DNA from: an uncultured Collinsella sp.
GTDB taxonomy: Bacteria > Actinomycetota > Coriobacteriia > Coriobacteriales > Coriobacteriaceae
Direction: 5' to 3'
Assembly: GCA_934650095.1 (NCBI GenBank)
Contig: CAKUFT010000050.1
Span: forward strand, 1 to 7,317
DNA: 7,317 nt
Shown piece after piece: positions 1 through 5,655 of the stretch. Both the position numbers and the translations under genes were made by a program. Under the pieces are notes generated by a model. It was not told where the DNA came from, made no database searches, and saw nothing but the letters and a program-made list of their open reading frames with translations. Every line of letters begins with the position of its first letter. Position 1 is the stretch's first letter.

Positions 1-2
1 TG

Positions 3-239
3 GTGGAGCCGGGCCAGGGCACGGTCGATAAGACGAGCGACAAGGACGGCCTGTTTGGCCACATGGAGTCGTTCTCGGCATCGATGCTCAAGGAGCTGTA
101 CGGATCGCTCGAAAACTACCGCGCCCTGTGCGAGCGCGATACGGCGATTGAGGTGTCGCAAGGCTTTGTCTGTGCCGAAGACGCCCAAGCGATCGTTGAC
201 TTTGCCGTGAGGTCCGCGAGCGAGCGGGGACTGAACTAG
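3..239 (+). CDS. C-terminal end of a possible alpha/beta hydrolase domain protein (5' truncated)
   Basis: Only the last 78 or so codons are present; the frame is open to the window edge and ends in TAG at 237-239. The GTG at position 3 is probably an internal valine codon, not a start. The segment contains LYGSLENYRALCERD, then a GF followed by AEDAQAIVDFA. From memory this resembles the C-terminal tail of the PF20091 'alpha/beta hydrolase domain' family, in which a Tyr-Gly-Ser stretch and a late 'G-F-x-x-x-E-D-A' helix are common. The serine nucleophile and the rest of the catalytic triad would lie upstream, so no activity can be confirmed. Only 29 nt separate its stop from the next start, so it may share a transcript with the glycoside hydrolase and could act on ester groups of the same substrate (inference). 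That a gene ends here is well supported; the family call is tentative. Confidence 0.5.
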   Translation: MEPGQGTVDKTSDKDGLFGHMESFSASMLKELYGSLENYRALCERDTAIEVSQGFVCAEDAQAIVDFAVRSASERGLN

Positions 240-268
240 TAGGTATTAAGACCGGAGAGGGGTCTGTA

Positions 269-1891
269 ATGGATACGACGTTGAACCAAGATGTTGTTGC
301 CGAGATTTGGCGTCCGGTTGTCCTGACGTTTGAGAGCGCCTGCTCGTTCGATAATCCATTTTTGGATGTTGAGATTTGGGCAGAGTTTGCCGGACCGAGC
401 GGCAGGGTGGTCCGTCGTGAGGCCTACTGGGATGGCGACCGTACCTATCGCGTTTCGTTTGCCCCGACCGAGTTGGGTGCCTGGAACTATGTCATCGAGG
501 CCCCCGAGCAGACCGGTCTTAACGGCCGCGCGGGCCGCATCAACGCCGTGCCCTACACGGGCGAGCTCGACCTGTACCGCCACGGTTTTATCCGTGTTGC
601 GGACAATCCGCATCTGTTTGCCTATGCGGATGGTACGCCGTTCTTTTGGCTGGGCGACACCCATTGGGAGTTTGCCTATCGCGAGAGCTGGGATAAGTCG
701 AACCATCCTGGCATGACGAGTCAGTTTTGCGGCATGGTCGATCTTCGTGCCAAGCAGGGCTTTACCGTCTATCAGACCAACCTGCGTTCGGACATGGGCG
801 CGGCCGACCGTTATTGGATTGACGGCGGCATGCCCAAGGGCGCAGAGGACCTGCCCAACGTTGCCTTTTACCAGCAGGAACTCGACCGCCGCATGGCTTA
901 TATCGCCGATGCGGGTTTGGTCAACGCGCTTGGCCAGTCGTGGGCGTTTTCCATTCGCGGCGAGCACGGCGTAGAGCATCAAAAGCACCTGGCCCGCTAT
1001 CTGGTAGCGCGCTACGGTGCGTACCCGATGGTGTGGACGCTTGCCGGCGAGGTTGCCGGATACGGCGAGGAGAACCGCGCGGCCTTCTTGGAAGGCTGGC
1101 GCGAGGTTGCCTTGGAGATTGAGGCCCGCGATGGCTATGGTCACCTGGCGACAGCGCACTATACCAACGAGCGCCCCTTTGCCGATTACTACCAGGACGA
1201 GCTCTGGATGGACTTTACGCTCAACCAGGCCGGCCATGGCGACTACCTCATTAAGGCGAGCGATTACTATGACTATCTTGCCAAGTATGGCGACAAGCCC
1301 TTTGTAGAGGGTGAGGCGCTCTACGAGTTTTGCTCGACGCTCGAGGAGATGGGTACGCGCCTGTGCACCGCAGACATGCTGCGCCGCGTGGCGTATATCT
1401 GCATGCAGGCCGGCGGCGCCGGCTATACCTACGGAGCCCAGGGAATCTGGGACAACGTGTGGGAAAGCCCTGAGGAGCTCGACCCCTTTATGGCGATCTT
1501 CAACCGCTTTGGCATTACTTGGGCCCAGGCGGTAGACGGAGAAGGTGCGGTCCAGATGGGCTACATGCGTTCCTTCTACGAAGACAATCACTTCTGGGAG
1601 CTTGCTCCCTACGAAACCGTCGATGCGGGCAACTTGTTTGCCAACAAGGCTCCGTTGGTAACTGCCAACCAGGACCTTTCGCGCATCGTCGCGTACTTTG
1701 GCGATACCGTGCGCCGAAAGCTTGCTATCGAGGGCGTGCCGACGGGCGCTGCCTATGCGAGCCGATGGTTTAACCCTCGCACGGGCGCATACCGTGGTGG
1801 CGAGGACATCCTTGCCGCCACGGACAGCATCACCCTGCCTGATAAACCCGAGGTTGGAGACTGGCTCCTCACCCTCGAGCGCAAGGCATAA
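269..1891 (+). CDS. Cytoplasmic DUF5060/DUF4038 glycoside hydrolase (GH140 apiosidase-like superfamily)
   Basis: A 540-residue protein, probably a glycosidase. Residues about 9-80 look like the DUF5060 beta-sandwich (EIWRPVVLTF, then YWDGDRTYRVSF and GAWNY). Residues about 105-440 match the DUF4038 TIM barrel, starting HGFIRV...FAYADGTPFFWLGDTHW. The last 90 or so residues resemble the small C-terminal 'collagen-binding 2' sandwich, with SRWFNPRTGAYRGG near 498-511. Candidate catalytic acids are E261 in WTLAGE and E349 in KPFVEGEALYE; these are assigned by analogy with clan GH-A-like barrels. The G-A-G-Y-T-Y-G-A-Q-G-I-W stretch near 382-393 is typical of DUF4038. There is no signal peptide, so it should act in the cytoplasm on imported sugar. 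The ATG at 269 is preceded by GGAGAGGGG at 254-262. Characterised GH140 members release apiose, but DUF4038 is broad and the substrate is uncertain. Third codon positions are more mixed than in the downstream operon. Confidence 0.85.
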   Translation: MDTTLNQDVVAEIWRPVVLTFESACSFDNPFLDVEIWAEFAGPSGRVVRREAYWDGDRTYRVSFAPTELGAWNYVIEAPEQTGLNGRAGRINAVPYTGELDLYRHGFIRVADNPHLFAYADGTPFFWLGDTHWEFAYRESWDKSNHPGMTSQFCGMVDLRAKQGFTVYQTNLRSDMGAADRYWIDGGMPKGAEDLPNVAFYQQELDRRMAYIADAGLVNALGQSWAFSIRGEHGVEHQKHLARYLVARYGAYPMVWTLAGEVAGYGEENRAAFLEGWREVALEIEARDGYGHLATAHYTNERPFADYYQDELWMDFTLNQAGHGDYLIKASDYYDYLAKYGDKPFVEGEALYEFCSTLEEMGTRLCTADMLRRVAYICMQAGGAGYTYGAQGIWDNVWESPEELDPFMAIFNRFGITWAQAVDGEGAVQMGYMRSFYEDNHFWELAPYETVDAGNLFANKAPLVTANQDLSRIVAYFGDTVRRKLAIEGVPTGAAYASRWFNPRTGAYRGGEDILAATDSITLPDKPEVGDWLLTLERKA

Positions 1892-1913
1892 CCATATTTT
1901 TCTTTGGTCATAG

Positions 1914-1942
1914 GCGGGAAAGAGTCGGCCGCAATTTCCCGC
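1914..1942 (+). promoter_or_regulatory. Inverted repeat (8-bp perfect stem) upstream of the PTS IIC gene
   Basis: GCGGGAAA at 1914-1921 is exactly complementary to TTTCCCGC at 1935-1942, with a 13-nt loop that contains the small palindrome CGGCCG. It sits in the 95-nt gap between the hydrolase stop and the IIC start. No T-run follows, so it is unlikely to be an intrinsic terminator. It could be an operator, an mRNA-processing or stability hairpin, or an antiterminator-type leader element. A TTGACA hexamer (1943-1948) abuts its 3' edge, but no convincing -10 lies at the right distance. The structure is certain as sequence; the role is a guess. Confidence 0.45.
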
Positions 1943-1986
1943 TTGACAACTACGTGAACCGTTAAGAGAGGATCAGTGGACACGAA

Positions 1987-3258
1987 ATGAGCGTTCTCGA
2001 TTCGATGCAGGGCTTCCTCGAGAAGCATGTGGGCCCCATTGCCCACAAGGTGAGCAGCTTTAAGGTCGTAAAGGGTCTTATGTCCGGCATGATGTCGACC
2101 ATGCCCGTTACGTTGGGCGTGGCGCTGCTGTCTATTATCAACGGACTGCCGATTCCGCCGCTGCAGGCGTTCCTTACCAGCACCGGCATGTCGGCAACGA
2201 TTAGCGATGTGCTGGTCGTTACCATGAACCTCGGCGCCATCTACATGTGTGCCTCGGTCTCGTACGCCTACGGCAAGGTGCTTGAGAACAAGGGCCTTAC
2301 GTCGACGGTTGCGGCCATCGGTGTCTTGCTCCTCCTGATCCCGCTGGGTCATGCCGAGGACGGCTCCACGTTTATCGCCACCAGCTATCTGGGAAGCTCG
2401 GGTCTGTTCGTGGCGCTGCTCGTGGCACTGATCGTGCCCAAGGCGCTCAACTTCCTTATGAAGCATATGGCTATTCCCATGCCCGATTCCGTCCCGCAGT
2501 TTGTTACCGATTCGCTGTCTCCGATGTTCTGCGCCATCGTCATCTTCACCACGGCTGCTCTGGTTAAGTGGGGCATGGGCATGACGAGCTTCGGCGATGT
2601 CTTTAACCTCATCAACAGCACCATTGCCACTCCCGTTATGTTCCTGGGCTCCAGCCCCTGGGCCGTTGTCATTTACTTTACGCTGTGCAACCTGCTGTTC
2701 TTCTTTGGTATCCACCCCAGCGTCCTGATGGGCGTGTACATGCCGGTTATCCAGGCCTGCGCTCTTGCCAACACCGAGGCATTCGTTGCCGGCCAGCCAC
2801 TGCCGTACCTGTCGTTCATCATCATGTTCTCTGTCGGTTCTGTTGACGCCCTTGGCATGGAGCTTGCGCTGCTCACGGCCAAGTCCGAGCGCTACAAGGC
2901 CCTCTCCAAGATTGCCCTGGTGCCCGCACTCTTCAACATCTCCGAGCCCATCATCTTCGGTACGCCCATTGCCATGAACCCTTATATGTTCATCCCCTAC
3001 ATCCTGCTCAAGCCCGTGGCCTGCATTGCTGCCGCCGTCGGCCTGATGCTCGGTCTGGGCAATGCATTTAACCCGACCATTTCCATGCCGTTTGTCGTGC
3101 CGCTGCCCATCAGCAACTTCTTTACGGGCGGCATTGGCCTGGTCGCAATCGTCCTCGCCGCAATCCTGCTGGTCGGACTGCTGTTTATCCCGTTCGTCAA
3201 GATGGCCGATAAGGAGGCACTGGCCGAGGAAGCTGCTGCAAAGGCTTCTGCCGAGTAG
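1987..3258 (+). CDS. PTS sugar transporter subunit IIC, lactose/cellobiose (Lac) family
   Basis: A 423-residue integral membrane permease of the phosphotransferase system. It transports a sugar and presents it to IIB for phosphorylation. The protein is strongly hydrophobic, with repeated membrane segments (for example about 75-95, 105-121, 137-150, 180-195, 212-242, 274-290, 334-358 and 380-402). It ends in a charged cytoplasmic tail rich in Ala, Lys and Glu. EIIC hallmarks are FFFGIHPSVLMG, with H243 in the GIH motif, and FNISEPIIFGTPIAMNP at about 316-332, with E320 in the conserved N-x-x-E-P sugar-binding motif; most Lac-family members have NINEP here. Length fits the 410-450 residues usual for stand-alone CelB-type IIC proteins. 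The ATG at 1987 follows GAGAGGAT at 1966-1973, a somewhat long spacing. IIB and IIA follow in order, so this is a complete three-subunit permease. Family is secure. Lac-family IICs carry beta-glucosides, galactosides, chitobiose and others, so substrate is open. Confidence 0.93.
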   Translation: MSVLDSMQGFLEKHVGPIAHKVSSFKVVKGLMSGMMSTMPVTLGVALLSIINGLPIPPLQAFLTSTGMSATISDVLVVTMNLGAIYMCASVSYAYGKVLENKGLTSTVAAIGVLLLLIPLGHAEDGSTFIATSYLGSSGLFVALLVALIVPKALNFLMKHMAIPMPDSVPQFVTDSLSPMFCAIVIFTTAALVKWGMGMTSFGDVFNLINSTIATPVMFLGSSPWAVVIYFTLCNLLFFFGIHPSVLMGVYMPVIQACALANTEAFVAGQPLPYLSFIIMFSVGSVDALGMELALLTAKSERYKALSKIALVPALFNISEPIIFGTPIAMNPYMFIPYILLKPVACIAAAVGLMLGLGNAFNPTISMPFVVPLPISNFFTGGIGLVAIVLAAILLVGLLFIPFVKMADKEALAEEAAAKASAE

Positions 3259-3283
3259 GTCATTGTCCACAAGTTCGAAGGTT

Positions 3284-3305
3284 CGGTCGATCGCGTTGAT
3301 CGCCG
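3284..3305 (+). other. Small intercistronic hairpin between PTS IIC and IIB genes
   Basis: CGG-T-CGATC at 3284-3292 can pair with GATCG-CCG at 3298-3305, giving eight base pairs with one bulged T and a five-base GCGTT loop. It lies in the 90-nt gap between the IIC stop and the IIB start and has no U-tail, so it should not terminate transcription. Hairpins in such places often shield 3' ends or tune the ratio of membrane to soluble subunits; here that is inference only. A second weak stem, CCTGT (3319-3323) with ACAGG (3332-3336), reaches into the first bases of the IIB ribosome binding site. Confidence 0.3.
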
Positions 3306-3348
3306 AAACATATAAGTCCCTGTGAGGGGTTACAGGAAAGGAACTGCA

Positions 3349-3651
3349 ATGAAAAACATCGTTCTAATGTGCGCCGGCGGCATGTCCACGAGCATCATCA
3401 TGAAGAACATCAAGAAGGCTGCTGACGCCGAGGGTCTGGAGTGCGAGGTCTCCGCCCACGCCGTCAACGAGGCCGCGACCATTGGCCGCAATGCCGACTG
3501 CATCCTGCTTGGGCCGCAGGTTGGCTATGCCAAGGACGAGGTCTGCGCCGCATGTCCCGAGGTGCCGGTGGGCGTGATCCCCATGACCACCTACGGCATG
3601 ATGGACGGCGTTAAGGCGCTAGCCCAAGCCAAGGAACTGATGAGGCTGTAA
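3349..3651 (+). CDS. PTS sugar transporter subunit IIB, lactose/cellobiose family
   Basis: A 100-residue soluble phosphocarrier that accepts phosphate from IIA and passes it to the sugar bound by IIC. The N-terminus reads MKNIVLMCAGGMSTS: a first beta strand, then the phosphocysteine C8 and the C-x-G-G-M-S-T-S phosphate loop typical of cellobiose-type IIB. A second conserved block, ADCILLGPQVGY at about 49-60, is also standard for the family (D-x-x-L-x-x-P-Q). Length is normal (about 100-105). I chose ATG 3349 over an in-frame GTG at 3322 because AGGAAAGGA at 3334-3342 lies at good distance from it and because family members begin a few residues before the cysteine loop. It is separated from IIA by only two bases, so the two soluble components should be co-translated. 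Identification is very secure. Confidence 0.95.
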   Translation: MKNIVLMCAGGMSTSIIMKNIKKAADAEGLECEVSAHAVNEAATIGRNADCILLGPQVGYAKDEVCAACPEVPVGVIPMTTYGMMDGVKALAQAKELMRL

Positions 3652-3653
3652 GC

Positions 3654-3971
3654 ATGACGACGGAAGAGATTCAGCTTCAGAGCTTTCAGATCATTGCAGG
3701 CGTCGGCTGCGCGCGTAGCTGCTATATCGATGCGATTCACCTGGCCCGCGACGGTAAGTTCGAAGAGGCCGAGGCAAAGATCGCCGAGGGCCAGCAGCAT
3801 TATGCCGAGGGTCACGCGGCTCACGGCGGCCTTGTCCAGCAGACGGCTGCCGGCGAGGACCTGAGCATCGACCTTTTGGTCGTCCATGCCGAGGACCAGC
3901 TTATGAGTGCCGAGGGCTTTGGCATCCTGGCCAAGGAGTTCGTGGACGTCTATCGCAAGATGGGCGCGTAG
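3654..3971 (+). CDS. PTS sugar transporter subunit IIA, lactose/cellobiose family
   Basis: A 105-residue all-helical phosphocarrier that takes phosphate from HPr and hands it to IIB. The diagnostic block is LLVVHAEDQLM at about 74-84. H78 sits exactly where lactococcal IIA-Lac has its phosphohistidine, and D81 matches the metal-binding aspartate at the trimer axis. The opening helix (IQLQSFQIIAGVGCARS) and the ARDGKFEEAEAKIAEG helix are typical, though this family more often has 'A-G-x-A-R-S' than the G-C-A-R-S seen here. Length matches the family. The ATG lies two bases after the IIB stop (TAA-GC-ATG), indicating translational coupling. It is the last gene before a strong terminator, so the PTS transcript should end here. 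Identification is very secure; the sugar carried is unknown. Confidence 0.95.
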   Translation: MTTEEIQLQSFQIIAGVGCARSCYIDAIHLARDGKFEEAEAKIAEGQQHYAEGHAAHGGLVQQTAAGEDLSIDLLVVHAEDQLMSAEGFGILAKEFVDVYRKMGA

Positions 3972-4061
3972 CCACGGACTTTGCTGCCGGCTTATCACCG
4001 TGGGTGGTGTACTCGCGGTAACAGGGCGGTGTTGATTCGTTTACATACATGTGCGGATAGG

Positions 4062-4086
4062 GAGGGCCCTTCGGGGCCCTCTTTTT
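4062..4086 (+). terminator. Intrinsic (rho-independent) terminator after the PTS IIA gene
   Basis: GAGGGCCC at 4062-4069 pairs perfectly with GGGCCCTC at 4074-4081 around a TTCG tetraloop (4070-4073), followed at once by five T residues (4082-4086). The UUCG loop is unusually stable. On the opposite strand no T-run follows the stem, so it works for + strand transcripts. It separates the PTS group from the isomerase/transketolase operon. Confidence 0.93.
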
Positions 4087-4189
4087 GTTCCCCTTGTATG
4101 TTCAGTTTGTTTACATACCGTTTAGGCTGATTTCTCTACCGTTTACGGGTATTTCGCGTTACACTTCTAAACAAAAGAGTAAAACATTT

Positions 4190-4226
4190 AGTAAACAGAA
4201 CAAAACGAAACATGCGTCTGTTTACT
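4190..4226 (+). promoter_or_regulatory. Perfect 10-bp inverted repeat, likely operator of the isomerase operon
   Basis: AGTAAACAGA at 4190-4199 is the exact reverse complement of TCTGTTTACT at 4217-4226, with a 17-nt spacer. Partial symmetry continues outward, with ACAT (4184-4187) facing ATGT (4231-4234) with small offset. Centre-to-centre spacing of the arms is 27 bp. The second arm ends 14 nt before the Shine-Dalgarno of the isomerase, so a bound protein, or a hairpin in the RNA, would block expression. Both arms contain the GTTTAC core repeated elsewhere in this gap. Sugar-responsive DeoR, LacI or GntR-type repressors commonly use such sites; which one is unknown. Confidence 0.55.
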
Positions 4227-4239
4227 GAACATGTGACTA

Positions 4240-4246
4240 GGGGAGG
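4240..4246 (+). promoter_or_regulatory. Strong ribosome binding site of the isomerase gene
   Basis: GGGGAGG sits six bases before ATG 4253. It fixes the start of the isomerase and implies efficient initiation at the head of the operon. No in-frame alternative start with a comparable site lies upstream. Confidence 0.7.
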
Positions 4247-4252
4247 ACGTAC

Positions 4253-5653
4253 ATGGATAAGATCAAGCTCGGTTTTGTGCCTACGCGCCGCAGCATCTTT
4301 AGCGCGCCGGACGCGATCAAGTATCGCGGCCTGACGGCTGATCGCCTGCGCGAGATCGGCGTCGACATCGTGGATATCGACGACATCAACGACGAGGGCC
4401 TGCTGTTCGACGACAGCCATATCGAGCCCATCGTCAAGAAGTTCCGCGCCGAGGGCGTCGACGGCATCATGCTGTGCCACGCCAACTTTGGCACCGAGTA
4501 CGTTTGCGCCCGCCTTGCCCGCGAGCTCGGCCTGCCCGTGCTGCTGTGGGGCCCGCGCGACGAGCGCCCCGAGCCCGACGGCACCCGCCTGCGCGACAGC
4601 CAGTGCGGCCTGTTCGCCACCGGTAAGGTCCTGCGCCGCTTCCAAGTTCCCTTCACCTACATGACCAACTGCCGTCTGACCGACCCCGAGTTCGAGCGTG
4701 GCGTCTGGGACTTCTTGGCCGTGTGCAACGTCGTTAAGACCTTCAAGCACACCCGCATCCTGCAGATGGCCACCCGTCCGTTCGACTTCTGGTCGACCAT
4801 GTGCAACGAGGGCGAGCTGCTCGAGAAGTTCAACATCCAGCTTTCGCCCATCCCCATGACCGAGCTTGTCCAGGCCGTGCGCGACGCCCAGGCCGACGAG
4901 CAGGCCATGGCAGCCATGCTCGCCCACATTAGCGACAGCTTTGAGATCTGCATCCCCGAGGACAAGGTCCCCGCGGTCGCTGGACTCGCCATCGCCATGA
5001 AGCGCCTGGTCGAGAAGTACGGCTGCAACGCCGGCGCCATCCAGTGCTGGAACGCCCTGCAGGACGAGTTGGGCATTATGCCCTGCGCCGCCAACGCCAT
5101 CCTCAACGAGATGGGTATCCCCATCGTCTGCGAGACCGACATCCATGGCGCCATCACCGCGCTCATGGTCGAGGCGGCCGACCTGGGCCGTCACCGTGGC
5201 ATGTTCGCCGACTGGACCGTCCGCCATCCCGACAACGAGAACGGCGAGCTGCTGCAGCACTGCGGCCCCTGGCCCTGCAGCTGCGCTGCCGTCAAGCCCA
5301 AGCTCACCTACCCGCTGGCCTTCGATCACCCCGGCGCGCTGACGGCCGAGGCCAAGCACGGCGACCTCACCCTTGCCCGCTTTGACGGCGACAGCGGCGA
5401 GTACTCGCTGCTGCTAGGCAACGCCCGCGGCATCGACGGCCCGGCCGGCATGGGCACCTACCTGTGGGTCGAGGTCGAGAACCTCAAGCGCCTCGAGGCC
5501 AAGATCGTCGAGGGCCCCTACATCCACCACTGCGTGGCCATCCACGCCAACGTGGTGCCGGTGCTCTACGAGGCATGCAAGTACATTGGCATTGCCCCCG
5601 ACCTGTACGACCCCATCGAAGAAGACGTCAAAGCCTACCTGCGAGGAGAGTAG
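4253..5653 (+). CDS. L-fucose/L-arabinose isomerase family protein (aldose-ketose isomerase, substrate unknown)
   Basis: A 466-residue protein that fits the L-fucose/L-arabinose isomerase superfamily: metal-dependent enzymes that interconvert an aldose and its ketose in the cytoplasm. Visible features are an N-terminal Rossmann-like start (IKLGFVPTRR), a GIMLCHANFGTE segment at about 71-82, and LPVLLWGPRDERPE at about 94-107. The central block is CWNALQDELGIMPC at about 265-278, followed by GIPIVCETDIHGA at about 288-300. The GPWPCSC and GPYIHHCVAIHAN stretches lie near the C-terminus. By spacing against FucI and AraA, E294, D320 (MFADW) and H425 or H426 are candidate metal ligands; this is not an alignment. 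It is shorter than FucI (about 590) and slightly shorter than AraA (about 500). The stop is two bases before the transketolase start, so its ketose product probably feeds that enzyme. Third codon positions are almost all C or G, suggesting high expression. Superfamily call is good; substrate could be apiose, sulfoquinovose, a pentose or a deoxysugar. Confidence 0.8.
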   Translation: MDKIKLGFVPTRRSIFSAPDAIKYRGLTADRLREIGVDIVDIDDINDEGLLFDDSHIEPIVKKFRAEGVDGIMLCHANFGTEYVCARLARELGLPVLLWGPRDERPEPDGTRLRDSQCGLFATGKVLRRFQVPFTYMTNCRLTDPEFERGVWDFLAVCNVVKTFKHTRILQMATRPFDFWSTMCNEGELLEKFNIQLSPIPMTELVQAVRDAQADEQAMAAMLAHISDSFEICIPEDKVPAVAGLAIAMKRLVEKYGCNAGAIQCWNALQDELGIMPCAANAILNEMGIPIVCETDIHGAITALMVEAADLGRHRGMFADWTVRHPDNENGELLQHCGPWPCSCAAVKPKLTYPLAFDHPGALTAEAKHGDLTLARFDGDSGEYSLLLGNARGIDGPAGMGTYLWVEVENLKRLEAKIVEGPYIHHCVAIHANVVPVLYEACKYIGIAPDLYDPIEEDVKAYLRGE

Positions 5654-5655
5654 AA

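Larger units (their letters stand above)
3972..4252 (+). promoter_or_regulatory. Intergenic control region with repeated GTTTAC elements
   Basis: This 281-nt gap holds the terminator and, around and beyond it, a recurrent hexamer. GTTTAC occurs at 4039-4044, 4109-4114, 4141-4146 and 4220-4225, its complement GTAAAC at 4191-4196, and a one-base variant GTTTAG at 4120-4125. TACCGTTTA occurs twice, at 4116-4124 and 4137-4145, exactly 21 bp apart (two helical turns). CCGTTTACGG at 4139-4148 is itself a small palindrome. From about 4087 onward the DNA is clearly more AT-rich than the flanking genes, as expected for a promoter. I cannot name a convincing -35/-10 pair; TACACT at 4160-4165 is the best -10 candidate. 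The arrangement suggests several sites for one regulator (inference). Confidence 0.6.

Noticed and set aside
236..1591. Long minus-strand open frame (451 codons) opposite the glycosidase gene
   Set aside because: It lies almost wholly antisense to a recognisable DUF4038 gene, has no recognisable family motif, and is the expected by-product of biased codons on the + strand.
1943..1948. TTGACA hexamer as a -35 box for the PTS genes
   Set aside because: At 16-18 nt downstream there is only GAGAGG-like sequence that belongs to the ribosome binding site, with no acceptable -10.
1753..3270. Minus-strand open frame (505 codons) opposite the PTS IIC gene
   Set aside because: The translation is rich in His, Gln, Asp and Arg with no fold-like pattern, typical of the reverse complement of a membrane protein gene; it covers clear EIIC coding sequence.
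3322..3348. GTG start extending PTS IIB by nine residues
   Set aside because: The Shine-Dalgarno AGGAAAGGA lies downstream of this GTG and at the right distance from ATG 3349, and IIB proteins begin just before the Cys loop.
3972..4003. CCACGG...CCGTGG inverted repeat just after the IIA stop
   Set aside because: Six pairs with a 20-nt loop and no T-run; a strong terminator follows 60 nt later, so it needs no separate function.
4087..4252. Catabolite-response element (cre) in the isomerase leader
   Set aside because: No stretch fits the TGWAANCGNTNWCA pattern well; the GTTTAC sites lack the central CG with proper flanks except the short CCGTTTACGG.
4136..5359. Minus-strand open frame (407 codons) opposite the isomerase
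   Set aside because: Low-complexity Gly/Ala/Val/Asp-rich product, antisense to a gene with a good ribosome binding site and family motifs.
5464..5655. Upstream extension of the transketolase N-subunit frame
   Set aside because: This stretch is coding in another frame for the isomerase C-terminus and translates to Arg/Pro-rich sequence; the start at 5656 has its own ribosome binding site and matches the family length.
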